Origin: Streptomyces sp. ISL-98
GTDB taxonomy: Bacteria; Actinomycetota; Actinomycetes; Streptomycetales; Streptomycetaceae
Direction: 5' to 3'
DNA: 64,000 bases
Assembly: GCF_018614055.1 (NCBI RefSeq)
Contig: NZ_JAGGPB010000034.1
Coordinates: 62,001-126,000 of the forward strand
Part shown: positions 34,433-42,981 of the stretch, piece by piece
Numbering within the stretch: position 1 is the stretch's first letter
How the letters are laid out: every line of letters begins with the position of its first letter
Translations under genes and position numbers: made by a program
Notes under the pieces: generated by a model
Database searches by the model: none
What the model was told of the DNA's origin: nothing
Seen by the model: only the letters and a program-made list of their open reading frames with translations

Positions 34433-34936
34433 CTAGCGCCTCGCAGCAAGGGCCACACCCAGCATGCGGGCAAAGACCTCGACCATCGTGACGTCGTCGT
34501 GGTGGAGGTCACCCGGCTTGAGGCAGTCGACCGTCAGGAGCCCGAATGACATGTCTCCGGCCGTGACCGCGCAGGTGATGTACGTCTTGTAGGTGTCACT
34601 GTCCGGCTTCAGCGCTGGAGGCAGCTGATCGACATCGTGAACGAACTGGCTCGTTCCCTCGTCGAGCAGCTGCAGGAGCTCCTTGCCGCGGATGTCGGAC
34701 TCTTTAAAGATTGTGACTGGCGCGACATTCCTGCCAGACCATAAGTTGCTTTGACATTTAACTTCCCGCATCCCCGGCAGCGTGTTGGGGGTCTCTTCCA
34801 GGAAGCACGCTCGCGTGTCTGGCGGACCGATCAAGTTGGCTGTGAGAGCGACGATCGCCAGCTTGGTTTGCTGTTTGAGCGCCTGCCGTTCGGCCCTGAC
34901 GGTGCTGGAGACGATGAGGCCGAGGTTGAGCGTCAA
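34433..34936 (-). CDS. GAF-domain protein, probably 5'-truncated
   Basis: Up to 167 codons with a GAF-like sensor core: VTIFKESDIRGKELLQLLDE, a central acidic loop and YITCAVTAGDMSFGLLTVDC with the following helix VTMVEVFARMLGVALAARR. The start is a TTG at the point where transposase debris begins, without a good shine-dalgarno, so the natural N-terminus (often membrane segments in this group) is probably lost. It may be expressed, but function is uncertain. Confidence 0.6.
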   Translation of the reverse strand: MTLNLGLIVSSTVRAERQALKQQTKLAIVALTANLIGPPDTRACFLEETPNTLPGMREVKCQSNLWSGRNVAPVTIFKESDIRGKELLQLLDEGTSQFVHDVDQLPPALKPDSDTYKTYITCAVTAGDMSFGLLTVDCLKPGDLHHDDVTMVEVFARMLGVALAARR

Positions 34937-34994
34937 TGGAACCAGGACGTCCTCGAACGCCCTGCGCTGGTTGGAAGGCCGGGCACCGCTCGGT

Positions 34995-35240
34995 CAGCGG
35001 CCATGAGGGCCAGTACGCGACGCGGGAGATCGTGAACGCGATCCTGCACCAGTCCCGGACCGGTTGTCAGTGGGACTTCCTGCCGCACGACCTGCCGCCC
35101 CGCGGCGCGGTGTACTACTACTTTGCGAAGTGGCGCGACGACGGCACCGAGCAGACCATCCATGACCTGCTGCGCTGGCAGGTGCGGGAGAAGAAGCGCC
35201 GAATAGCCGACCAGAACCTGGTGGTGTTCGACACGAGAGT
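34995..35240 (+). pseudogene. IS5-type transposase, 5' remnant
   Basis: About 80 codons resemble the N-terminal region of IS5-type transposases (TREIVNAILHQSRTGCQWDF, LPHDLPPRGAVYYYFAKWRD, DDGTEQTIHDLLRWQVREK). The frame stops matching after NLVVFDT, where another transposase fragment begins. No DDE catalytic residues are left. Confidence 0.75.
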
Positions 35241-35267
35241 GTTCACGCGGCGGCCGGCGTCCCGGCC

Positions 35268-35411
35268 GCACGACGGGGCCTGGCCGAGCAGAACGACGAA
35301 TGGACCGAAGCCCGCTGCTACCTGGGCCGCGAGCTGCTGGCCAAGGCCCGACTCCACCCGATCGAGTTAGAATCCGACGATCCCGTCATACCCACAGAAC
35401 TCACCGCATAG
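35268..35411 (+). pseudogene. IS256-type transposase, 3' remnant
   Basis: The last 47 codons of a mutator/IS256-type transposase: GLAEQNDEWTEARCYLG, ELLAKARLHPIE and a tail ending PTELTA with TAG at 35409. It directly follows the IS5-type remnant, so the two unrelated relics form a mosaic joined near 35245-35265. Confidence 0.7.
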
Positions 35412-35508
35412 CCTGAAACTGGATCACTGAGTGGCCGTCAATACACCACTCCAGGGGACGTGACCGCGTGTTTTGGCGTCCCTCGGCAAACACTGCTGAG
35501 GGAGGGGA

Positions 35509-36264
35509 ATGGGGGACGTGGTGGAACGAAGGGCGCGGCTGCGCACAGCGCGAAGAAGGCCTGGGCCAGACCGAGTGAGAGCGCGGGTGCGGGATGTCGG
35601 TGAACCTCCGCAACGGACTTGGAGGCCCCATATCGACTGGACCCGGTGGGGCGCCGTCGTTGGGATCGGCGCGGGCATTGGAAGCCTGCTGTTTACGGCT
35701 GTCGCGACCTACTACGGAGCCATGGTTTCGCGGGATCAGCTTGAGCAGTCGCAGGAGGATGCCGAGTTGAAGTCTCGTGACCAGGCCACACGCGTCGCCT
35801 CCTGGAGCGGCAAAGCTCCGAATGGCGCGGCGTCGCGCCTGCATCTGATGAACAGATCACCGGACCCTGTGACCAGGGTAAATCTGTCCCTGATCCTGAT
35901 GATCCCCGTGCCCCAATCCGCCGCCCATAGAGAGGTGAATGCCTCACTGTGGCAGGGGGATATGGCGCCTTGCTCGGAAGTGACCTTCGAGCTGGGCACG
36001 TTGAGGTACCAGGAGACGAAGAATGAGGAGTGGGAGAAGCCTAATCCTAAGATGTCGGCTTTCGTGATGAACCTACATTTCGTGGATCGCGAGGGTGCGC
36101 CGTGGAGGCGCAATGACGTGCAGCTGAGTCGGCTGGACTTTGATGAAGGGGCACGTCTCCAACCTGGGGTTTGGGGTTGGGATCTAACACGGTCTTACGG
36201 GCAGGCCCGGGCCGAACCCGTGGTGAGCAAAGCGTCCACGTGCGGAGCGGATACTGGCGGCTAG
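35509..36264 (+). CDS. Hypothetical single-pass membrane protein
   Basis: A 251-aa protein with a basic N-terminus (RRARLRTARRRPGPDRVRAR), one transmembrane helix near residues 45-70 (WGAVVGIGAGIGSLLFTAVA), a coiled-coil-like QLEQSQEDAELKSRDQA segment and a soluble beta-rich C-terminus. No family recognised; similar proteins occur across Streptomyces. An IS630 copy is inserted at the TA of its TAG stop codon. The element begins with G and the right flank also begins with G, so the stop is kept. Confidence 0.7.
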   Translation: MGDVVERRARLRTARRRPGPDRVRARVRDVGEPPQRTWRPHIDWTRWGAVVGIGAGIGSLLFTAVATYYGAMVSRDQLEQSQEDAELKSRDQATRVASWSGKAPNGAASRLHLMNRSPDPVTRVNLSLILMIPVPQSAAHREVNASLWQGDMAPCSEVTFELGTLRYQETKNEEWEKPNPKMSAFVMNLHFVDREGAPWRRNDVQLSRLDFDEGARLQPGVWGWDLTRSYGQARAEPVVSKASTCGADTGG

Positions 36265-37419
36265 AGATCTTCAATGGCGGGGGTTACGCGGGGTCGTGAC
36301 GGCTGTCGTGGGTCGCGCTATGCCAGAGGGATGAGGTATCCCGATGGCGGAGGGCTGACGGCTGAGGAGCGGGTTCGGCGTGAGCGGGTCCGGTTGGCGG
36401 CCGCCGATCTGATCGAGGCAGGGGCCAGTGACCGGGGGTGGCCCTGGGTTCAGGGTGACCCGGATGTCGGCGAACCGCTGGCGGCGGGCGTTGGCTTCGG
36501 GCGGGCGGCAGGCCCTGGCCTCCAAGGGGCCCGGCGGTGCCCGCTGCAAGCTCGATGCAAGTCAACTGCGTGTGTTGCAGGTGGTGTTGGATGCCGGCCC
36601 GGCCGCCGCCGGCTGGAGCGACCAGTGCTGGACTCTGGCGAGGATCGCCGAGGTCGTGCGACGCCGGTTCGGCGTCGAGTACACCTTGGCCGGGATGGAC
36701 CTGCTGCTGCACCGCATCGGCTGGAGCGTGCAGATCCCGTCCCGCAAGGCCGCCGAGCGCGACGAGGAGAAGATCGCCGCCTGGAAGGACGAGCAGTGGC
36801 CCGTCATAAAAAGACGGCGGCGGACCTGGGCGCCTGGCTCTGCTTCGAGGACGAAGCCGGCCAGGGGCTGAGGCCGCCCAAAGGCCGCACCTGGGGCCGC
36901 CGAGGCCACACCCCCGTCGTGCGGGTCACCGCCGCGGGCACCAAACGCGTCTCCATGGCGGCACTGATCTGCACTAAGTCCGGCCATCGGCCCCGGCTGA
37001 TCTACTGCACCCACCTCGACCGCGGCCCCGCCAAAGGCCGCCGCAAAGGCTTCACCGAGACCGACTACGCACGCCTGCTCGACGCCGCGCACCAGCAACT
37101 CGGCGGCCCGATCGTCCTGGTCTGGGACAATCTGAACACGCACGTCAGCCGCACCATGCGGCAGCTGATCGACGCCCCGATTATGGCTGACCGTCTACCA
37201 GCTGCCGCCGTACGCTCCGGAGTTCAACCCGGTCGAGGGCCTCTGGTCGCACCTGAAACGGTCCCTGGCCAACCTCACCAAGCACAGCCTCGACCAGCTC
37301 ACCGCGCTGGTGAAGACCCGGCTCAAACGGATGCAGTACCGACCCGGCGTCATCGACGGTCTCATCGCCAAGAGCGGCCTCGACTTCCAATCGCCGTAAC
37401 CTCAGCCATTGAAGATCTC
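36264..37419 (+). mobile_element. IS630-family insertion sequence, 1156 bp
   Basis: The element is bounded by inverted repeats starting GAGATCTTCAATGGC at 36264 and ending in its complement at 37419. The repeats extend inward about 13 more bases with mismatches (GGTTACG shared). It is flanked by the dinucleotide TA (36262-36263 and 37420-37421), the target duplicated by IS630/mariner-type elements. It carries one transposase gene that is broken by frameshifts. The insertion lies between the membrane protein gene and the CRISPR relic. Confidence 0.9.
36331..37399 (+). pseudogene. IS630-family transposase, three frame changes
   Basis: The protein is read in pieces. An N-terminal part ([19 protein letters not shown]) is followed, after a shift near 36430, by an HTH part ([20 protein letters not shown]) to WPVIK near 36808. 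At an A5 run (36809-36813) the frame changes to the catalytic part ([39 protein letters not shown]). Near 37183 it changes again to [20 protein letters not shown] and the end at TAA 37397. The A-rich shift could be programmed as in some IS630 elements; the other two are probably lesions. Confidence 0.85.
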
Positions 37420-37429
37420 TAGTTCCAGA

Positions 37430-37712
37430 AGGAAGCGGCGCGGGGGTGGACCGCGCCGGCCTGCGACCGGGGTCAGGGAAGTTCTTTGTGGAGGTCGGTG
37501 GCCGGCTGCTTGAGTGCTTCCCGCGCGAGCGGGGGTGGACCGGCGGTGGCGTGATGAGCAACGAACTTCGCCTCGTGCTTCCCGCGAGAGCGGGGGTGGA
37601 CCGAGGCGCGGGGTGGTCTTCACCGAGGAGGAGGCGTGCTTCCCTGGCGAGCGAGGGTGGACCGGCTTCGGCGGTGGAGCGGCAGCGCGCCCAGCTGTGC
37701 TTCCCGCGCGAC
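37430..37712 (+). CRISPR. Decayed type I-E-like CRISPR array
   Basis: Three 29-bp repeats at 37514-37542, 37575-37603 and 37636-37664 share GTGCTTCCCGCG and end in GGTGGACCG, with a CCGC...GCGG palindrome, as in actinobacterial type I-E arrays. The spacers between them are 32 bp each. A fourth spacer (37665-37696) leads to a repeat that matches for only about 15 bases (37697-37711) before transposase sequence begins. On the left a degenerate half repeat (about 37430-37453) is followed by a 60-bp interval. No cas gene or leader is visible in the window. Confidence 0.88.
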
Positions 37713-37865
37713 CTGCTGCGGCGCGGCTGGCTCTCCAACGTCGCCTTCTCCACGCCAGAACACCTCATTCGCACCGTCCGGAGAGGCCTACGGCACATCC
37801 AGTACCGCAGCAACCTGATTGACGGCTGCCTCACCGAGACCAGCCTGACCATCAAACCCGCATGA
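37713..37865 (+). pseudogene. Second IS630-family transposase, 3' remnant
   Basis: The last 50 codons of an IS630-type transposase (LLRRGWLSNVAFSTPEHLIR, TVRRGLRHIQYRSNLIDGCL, ending TIKPA and TGA). The sequence differs from the full IS630 copy at 36264, so it is a separate relic. It is joined directly to the last, truncated CRISPR repeat. Confidence 0.75.
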
Positions 37866-37916
37866 CGACATCACGAGTCCCACCTCAGTAGACACTCCCG
37901 AAGCGGACAGGTCGGC

Positions 37917-38543
37917 TCACCACAAGAGCAGTGGCAGTCCTTCTTGTTCAGCAGCCCGGATGCGTTCTTCGATCTGGGCTGCGTCCTCACCGGCCGCGGT
38001 GCCGACGCGGATTGCTGTGGCGATGGCTCGGGCCCGGCCGGCGGGGCCTCGGAGGTCTGCCAGTGGGCCATTGGGGTCTCGATGACGTGTTACCCATTCT
38101 GAGCGGTTCTCCGCTGGGGTACCCAGCCGCAGGTGGGTGGGGTTTTGGCATGCGTGTGAGTCGCATGTGTGGCAGAGGACGGGGTCTTCGGTGCCGGACC
38201 ATCCGAGTCGGGATATCACCCCATGTGCCAGCTGGTAGGCGAAGAGGTGGGCCGGGACTGTGCCTCGGCGGGATCTGCCGGGGAGGCTGGCTGCACGGAA
38301 GGAGCCGTGTCCGGTCGAGCTGATCGCGTTGAGCCAAGGCCAGCATTGCGAGGCGGCCCGCCGGTACCTCTTGGCTTCGAATCGGGCGACTACCGGGGGG
38401 TCGGCGAGCCAGGACTGCCAGAGGGCGGAGGGCACGCGTACCAGGGTGGGTTTCCCAAGGAGGGAAAGCTGTTCGCCTCGGCGGACGTCGGGTCCGGGCG
38501 TATTGACCCCTCCCAGGGGCAGTTGATTACCGAGAGCAGTCAT
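37917..38543 (-). CDS. HNH-type nuclease
   Basis: A 208-aa protein from the ATG at 38543. The core DPVLCHTCDSHACQNPTHLR, then LRLGTPAENRSEW, is an HNH finger with the paired cysteines and the N-P-x-H-L motif seen in homing-type and phage HNH nucleases. A segment CWPWLNAISSTGHGSFRA precedes it, as in related phage proteins. It is the first feature of the plasmid-like module, likely co-directional with parB/parA. The longer reading frame upstream to 38861 lacks coding character. Confidence 0.75.
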   Translation of the reverse strand: MTALGNQLPLGGVNTPGPDVRRGEQLSLLGKPTLVRVPSALWQSWLADPPVVARFEAKRYRRAASQCWPWLNAISSTGHGSFRAASLPGRSRRGTVPAHLFAYQLAHGVISRLGWSGTEDPVLCHTCDSHACQNPTHLRLGTPAENRSEWVTRHRDPNGPLADLRGPAGRARAIATAIRVGTAAGEDAAQIEERIRAAEQEGLPLLLW

Positions 38544-38785
38544 GGCGCATCCGGCTGGTTGGCTCGGGGCGAACGGGGGCGCGTTCCTTGAGTGCACCGA
38601 TGTGCGTGCGGACCCGCTTCCTTGAGCCGTTCGTAGGGGTGTGCAGGATTCACCTTTGGCCTCCGTATGGGACGCACGGGGAGTGCAGCTGTGGTGCCGA
38701 TTGAGGTGAGAGGGATGGGGGACCGAGCCCCTTGAGAAAGGTCGGTCCCCCGTGGAACAGGCGGTTGTGTTGCGCTGCCGGGCGT
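38544..38785. other. Gap with hairpin terminator
   Basis: A 10-bp perfect stem (38717-38726 with 38742-38751) lies 35 bp past the end of the ParB-like gene and probably ends the partition operon. The remaining 170 bp before the HNH gene would hold that gene's promoter. Nothing else is evident. Confidence 0.55.
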
Positions 38786-39802
38786 TCAGGAGTGAAGGTC
38801 TGACATCTGTAGGGAGAGGGTGGCGAAGGTCAGCCGCTGGACGATGTCCTGCCGTAGGCAATCGGCTTCTTTGTGGTTAGCCGGGTCGACGCGGACGTCT
38901 TTGGCGAGGTCTTCTTCGATGGCGATGACGCGATTGAGGATGCTCCGGAGAACATCGACGGCGTCGTAAGCGCCCTTACTGCCGGTGCCTTCAGATCCAG
39001 GTTTCGGGCCCGCTCCGTTCTGAGTACCGGCTTCGTTCGCGCCCGTATCGGGCGGCGTTACCTGACTGTGATTGTCTGCGAAATTTTGCAGAGCTGGTGC
39101 TGGTGAGTGTGCAAGGGCAGGCAGGGCGCGGTGGGTTGGGGCTGCGTTCGGTGCTGCCAGTGGGAGGACTTGGGCAGCCATGAGTTGCTGTGCTGCCTCC
39201 TTGAACTGTGTCTCCCCGGCCTGCCTGCCTGCGGTTTTCAGGACGGCCTTTACTACCTGGGTAGTGATGGTGGCGGTAAGCCGAAGGTTCTCGTTGGCGG
39301 CGCGTGCGCGAAGTTGCTGGTAGAGGCCGGCTGCGGCGGCGAGTCCGAACCGCGTGGCGACGGGCAACAGAGCGCGGGTGTGGGATGCGGTCGCGGGCTT
39401 TCCCAGGCTCTGGGCGAGGCGCTCGGCGAGTGGCCATTCCTCCATCATTTGGTAGGCGGCGCGTTCGCTGATTTCCCAGCGTTCCTCGACGTAGGCACCG
39501 AATGTGGTGTGGGTACGGCGGTAGAGCTTGCGGTTGCAGATGGCCTGGAGGGCTTTTCCGGCGAGCCAGGTTGCTGTGGTCAGGTTCTCGACGGCGTTCT
39601 CGCAGACCGCGAGGTCGTGGATCTCGTTGTGGCTGAGGTCGCCTGTTGCCTCGACCTGTACGGGGGCGGGGATCATGTCGGAGGTGACGACCAGATCGGC
39701 TGGCCGCTCGGACGTGTGCTGGGCCGCCGGTTGCAGGTTGTCGGGCGCGTTCCGCTGGTCGCGTCGTGCACGAAGCGCGGCGGCGCGGTCGTGGTTGCTC
39801 AT
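38786..39802 (-). CDS. ParB-like partition-module protein
   Basis: A 338-aa protein whose ATG overlaps the stop of the ParA-like gene (ATGA), the arrangement of parAB operons. The middle has an HTH-like segment (TTFGAYVEERWEISERAAYQ, MMEEWPLAERLAQSLGKPAT) similar to nucleoid-occlusion or plasmid partition proteins, followed by an Ala-rich helical region and a low-complexity Pro/Ala linker. A C-terminal helix (DVLRSILNRVIAIEEDLAKD) may dimerise. It lacks an obvious ParB N-terminal CTPase motif, so the name rests on synteny. Confidence 0.6.
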   Translation of the reverse strand: MSNHDRAAALRARRDQRNAPDNLQPAAQHTSERPADLVVTSDMIPAPVQVEATGDLSHNEIHDLAVCENAVENLTTATWLAGKALQAICNRKLYRRTHTTFGAYVEERWEISERAAYQMMEEWPLAERLAQSLGKPATASHTRALLPVATRFGLAAAAGLYQQLRARAANENLRLTATITTQVVKAVLKTAGRQAGETQFKEAAQQLMAAQVLPLAAPNAAPTHRALPALAHSPAPALQNFADNHSQVTPPDTGANEAGTQNGAGPKPGSEGTGSKGAYDAVDVLRSILNRVIAIEEDLAKDVRVDPANHKEADCLRQDIVQRLTFATLSLQMSDLHS

Positions 39803-41157
39803 CGCAGAGTGCCCCTCTGAGGGAGAAGACCGCGCTGGATCATCTCGGTGGTCAGTTCGTCGTACGCGGAGCCGCGGGCGGTGACGGGTTCGAGCATCGA
39901 CTGGGCGTATTTCTGCCGGCTGGGGATGGTGGTGGTGAAGACGTTCCAGCCGTCCTCTTCGAGGTATTCGCGGTACTGGCCTGTGGCTTTGGCCCCTGCG
40001 GTGGTGCGGTTGAGGAGGACCCAGGTGGGGGGCGGGTTGCCGTCGGGGCGCAGGACGTCGATGTCGTCGATCAGGTCGCGCATGGGGAGGCGTTCGATGC
40101 GGTCGATGTCGGCAGTGGTGGGGGCGGTGTTGAGGATGGCGAGGTCGGCGACGCGCAGGACGGACTGCACGATGTTGCGGTGGTCCTCGGCGTGGCCGCA
40201 GTCGACGACTCCAACTTGGCCGGGCTGGATCGCGGACGGGACGTTCTTGTGGAACAGGGGGGACGCCTGCTGCTGGACGGGGAAGGGGAACCCTCCGGCC
40301 TGTACGTCCCACTCCGCGAGCTGGCGGCTGTAGTCGGCCTCGTAGGCGATGACGGGGTAGCCGCGCTCGTAGAGGGCGTGGGCCTGCCATCCGACAGACG
40401 TGGTCTTGCCACTGGTACGCGGACTGATGTGAGCGATGATCACGCGTCTGGCTCTCTCTACTGGTGGTGTGTGAATGGGGATGTCTGCGCCGTCGCGCAT
40501 CTGCATTGCCTTGGCGCACGGTGAACGCTGGGCCTCGTGTTGGGGCCTTAGCGGAGCGCTGCGCGCCGTCGCCTGCGGCGGGGGGCGGGCTGCCTCGGGG
40601 GAGGAGGCGGCGCGCCGGTGTTGCGGTCGTAGCGCTGTTCCGGCCTGGCGGAGCAGCCGGTAGACCGTGGTGGGGGAGCAGCCTTGATCGGCGGCCAGAA
40701 CAGGGACGGCTTCTCCGGCGTCATAGCGAGCGCGCAAGGCGATGGCTTGGTCCAGGCGAGCCGCGGTGGCAGTGGTAGTGCGGAGCTGCCGGGTTTGTTG
40801 TGGCGAACGCAGTGTCGTCCCGGCTTCGCGGAGTAGGCGCCGCACGGTCCTTGCCGACCGGCCGCAGTCGGCCGCTAGCTCGTTGACGGTGGCTGCCGCC
40901 TCATATCGAGCGCGCAGATTCGCAGCCAGCCGGCGACGGGCAGGCAACTGACCCTTGTCCGAACGCAGCCTGCGAGTTGCCTGGGCTGTGCGCATGGCTG
41001 TACCGGCCGCGTGTAGCCGGTTTATGACCGTTCCGTAGGACAGCCCTGTGCTGTCGGCGAGTTCGTAGACTGTGGCGCCGTTCTCGTAGTCGGCGCGTAG
41101 CACCAATGGATCCTGGCGCCGTGCTTCTCCGCTGGTGGGCGGGGTCTTGGTGTTCAT
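39799..41157 (-). CDS. Triple-HTH / ParA-like ATPase fusion
   Basis: The frame is open for 452 codons from the ATG at 41157. The N-terminal half holds three tandem HTH repeats of about 47 residues, each beginning LRAxY and ending LRxAGTxxR (YGTVINRLHAAGTAMR, RTVRRLLREAGTTLR, TTVYRLLRQAGTALR). The C-terminal half is a ParA-like ATPase (IIAHISPRTSGKTTSVGWQA; VGVVDCGHAEDH). Its P-loop is atypical, SPRTSGKTT without the first glycine. An internal GTG at 40443 could start the ATPase alone. The start overlaps the upstream gene stop (ATGA). Confidence 0.7.
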   Translation of the reverse strand: MNTKTPPTSGEARRQDPLVLRADYENGATVYELADSTGLSYGTVINRLHAAGTAMRTAQATRRLRSDKGQLPARRRLAANLRARYEAAATVNELAADCGRSARTVRRLLREAGTTLRSPQQTRQLRTTTATAARLDQAIALRARYDAGEAVPVLAADQGCSPTTVYRLLRQAGTALRPQHRRAASSPEAARPPPQATARSAPLRPQHEAQRSPCAKAMQMRDGADIPIHTPPVERARRVIIAHISPRTSGKTTSVGWQAHALYERGYPVIAYEADYSRQLAEWDVQAGGFPFPVQQQASPLFHKNVPSAIQPGQVGVVDCGHAEDHRNIVQSVLRVADLAILNTAPTTADIDRIERLPMRDLIDDIDVLRPDGNPPPTWVLLNRTTAGAKATGQYREYLEEDGWNVFTTTIPSRQKYAQSMLEPVTARGSAYDELTTEMIQRGLLPQRGTLR

Positions 41158-42689
41158 GCGGCGGATTCCCATTCGTTGATGGCTTCGGCGTGTGCTGCGA
41201 CGAGCTCGTCGTAGGTGCGCTGGTCGGCGGGGGTGATGAGGATGAGGCGGCCGTCGGTGGCGACCGTCCATTCGCAGTCGGTGTGGGTGGTGGCCGGGCC
41301 GCTCCGTCCTTCACTAGGGGGCTGCCACTGCGCTGGGATCTCGTCACCGCGCGGCGCGGGAACCAGGACCAGCCGGCCGTCGTCGTGGACGACGAACAGC
41401 GCCTTGCTCCGGTGCTCAGCACGCTGTTCGAGCGCTTGGCGGTATGCGGTGCGTTCCGCGTCGTGGAGTGCCTTTCGGCGCTGGGCGGTGCCCGTGGTGC
41501 CGTAGCAGTGGGAGATGGCGTCCCAGCGCTGTGCGGTGCTCGCCTCAGGGGATGGGGCTACGCCCTTGTTCGTCTGGCCGATGTCTTCCAGAACGCGGGG
41601 CGTCAGAGTCCAGGCCCGATCGTTGTGGGTCACGAGACCGTGGGCTGCGAGGCGTTGCAGGGTTCGGTAGACGGTGGCCCGCGACACCGACGAGGAGGCG
41701 ACGAGCTCGGTCGCGGTCTGACCGGGCCGTACATGAAGTGCGCCGATGACCATGAGGGCAGAGCTGCCGAGGCCCTGGTGGGCGAACGCGTCATGGCCCA
41801 TCAAGCGGCTGATGAGAGTGGAGTCGATGTCGGCCGTGGTCGTCTCAGGGGTGGGCCACTCCTCAAGTTCCCGGTCGGGGGGGAACTGAGTGGTGCGGAT
41901 ACGAGACGACGAGCGGTCAGCGAAGTCGTTGCGACCGTCGCCGAGGTACCAGGTGGAGCCATCGCGGCCGTGACCGATGCGCAGCCGGTGAAGCCACCCG
42001 TTCGGTTTCAGGACCGACTCGTAGGCGTTGCGCAGCGCTTGCCGGGATACCCCGGCCTCCTCGGCGGTCTGGCGCTCGCTGGCGCTGTGCTGACGGCCAC
42101 CTGCGGTCTCGGCAAAGTTGAGGTGCGCCCGCAGTATCCGCAGGGCTGTGCGGCCCCGTTCGCCACGCCACGGCGTGGTCTCGATCCGGTCGCGCAGCCC
42201 TGCGAGGTCTTCGTGGGCGTGCTGGCGGGCTTCGACCGTGACGGTGGAGCTGACCGCCGCCGACGCGCTGACCCACACACGGCGGACGTAGTCGAGGGCA
42301 CGGGCCTGCCCGGAGCGCAGCGCGATGGTCCGCGCATGGCGGCCGCCCTCGTGATCGGGGTGCATCAGCAGAGGCACCAACTGGTCGAGGGTTCCGCCGG
42401 CGCGGGCCACATGGCAGGCGATGGCCGCCGTGATCCGGTGACCGTGGTCGGCTTCGCCCTGCCGGTCTGGACGGGCAACGACGGACAGGCCGTCGGAGCT
42501 GAGCCTGCTGTAACTGCCCGCCGCGTAGCGGCCGGTCAGATCACCGAGCAGGACAAGGTCAGCGGCAGCTGTGGAGAGATGGTGAAGTCCGAGGGGCACA
42601 TAATGAGCGCCTGTGACTGCCTCTGATGGTCTCTTCGCTGAAGACGAAGGCTTGTTACTGGAGTGCGCAAGAACGTTGCCGTGTGGCAT
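41154..42689 (-). CDS. Plasmid-type winged-helix protein, possibly replication-related
   Basis: About 511 aa. The start is uncertain: ATG at 42689 is used, GTG at 42599 is possible. The N-terminal 150 residues have no recognised motif. Two winged-helix segments are visible: SERQTAEEAGVSRQALRNAY and the MarR/Lrp-like GQTATELVASSSVSRATVYR with TLQRLAAHGLVTHNDRAW. The layout of rep-like gene, HTH/parA and parB suggests an integrated plasmid. The C-terminus contains VVHDDGRLVLVPAPRGDE repeated in a weaker form (TVATDGRLILITPADQ). Confidence 0.5.
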   Translation of the reverse strand: MPHGNVLAHSSNKPSSSAKRPSEAVTGAHYVPLGLHHLSTAAADLVLLGDLTGRYAAGSYSRLSSDGLSVVARPDRQGEADHGHRITAAIACHVARAGGTLDQLVPLLMHPDHEGGRHARTIALRSGQARALDYVRRVWVSASAAVSSTVTVEARQHAHEDLAGLRDRIETTPWRGERGRTALRILRAHLNFAETAGGRQHSASERQTAEEAGVSRQALRNAYESVLKPNGWLHRLRIGHGRDGSTWYLGDGRNDFADRSSSRIRTTQFPPDRELEEWPTPETTTADIDSTLISRLMGHDAFAHQGLGSSALMVIGALHVRPGQTATELVASSSVSRATVYRTLQRLAAHGLVTHNDRAWTLTPRVLEDIGQTNKGVAPSPEASTAQRWDAISHCYGTTGTAQRRKALHDAERTAYRQALEQRAEHRSKALFVVHDDGRLVLVPAPRGDEIPAQWQPPSEGRSGPATTHTDCEWTVATDGRLILITPADQRTYDELVAAHAEAINEWESAA

Positions 42690-42778
42690 TCTGAGGCTGT
42701 CCCGCCAAGGACGTGGACCCACCCAGGCCCGCAAAAACCAGGGGTGGTGTCCGGACCGACCTCCAATCGGTACCAGCG

Positions 42779-42808
42779 AAGCCTCCAGGATTGCCGTCCT
42801 GGGGGCTT
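42779..42808. terminator. Hairpin with T tract
   Basis: A 12-base stem with one G-T type mismatch (42779-42790 with 42797-42808) and a six-base loop is followed by TTT. It lies between the plasmid-like module and hen1. The rest of 42690-42981 shows no gene. Confidence 0.6.
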
Positions 42809-42981
42809 TCGTGCGCCTGGTGCCGAGGGAAGGCAGGCGTCCCCAACGCGGCTCGACCGGGGTCGAATCGGGGTCGAATCAGAGTGATTACCTCTGATTG
42901 CCTCCGATCGCCTCTGCAACCCGTCCTAGCAGGTCACAGCCAGTTCGACTCACATAAGCGCAGGTCAGAAAGGCGCAGCAG

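Noticed and set aside
37454-37513. A missed CRISPR repeat inside the 60-bp interval
   Set aside because: The interval is the length of two spacers without a repeat or of one spacer plus a lost repeat, but no part matches the repeat well enough to annotate.
42840-42980. tRNA gene or attachment site beside the plasmid-like module
   Set aside because: Phrases such as GGTCGAATC look tRNA-like, but no cloverleaf or CCA-proximal stem can be formed around them and no duplicated core is visible at the other end.
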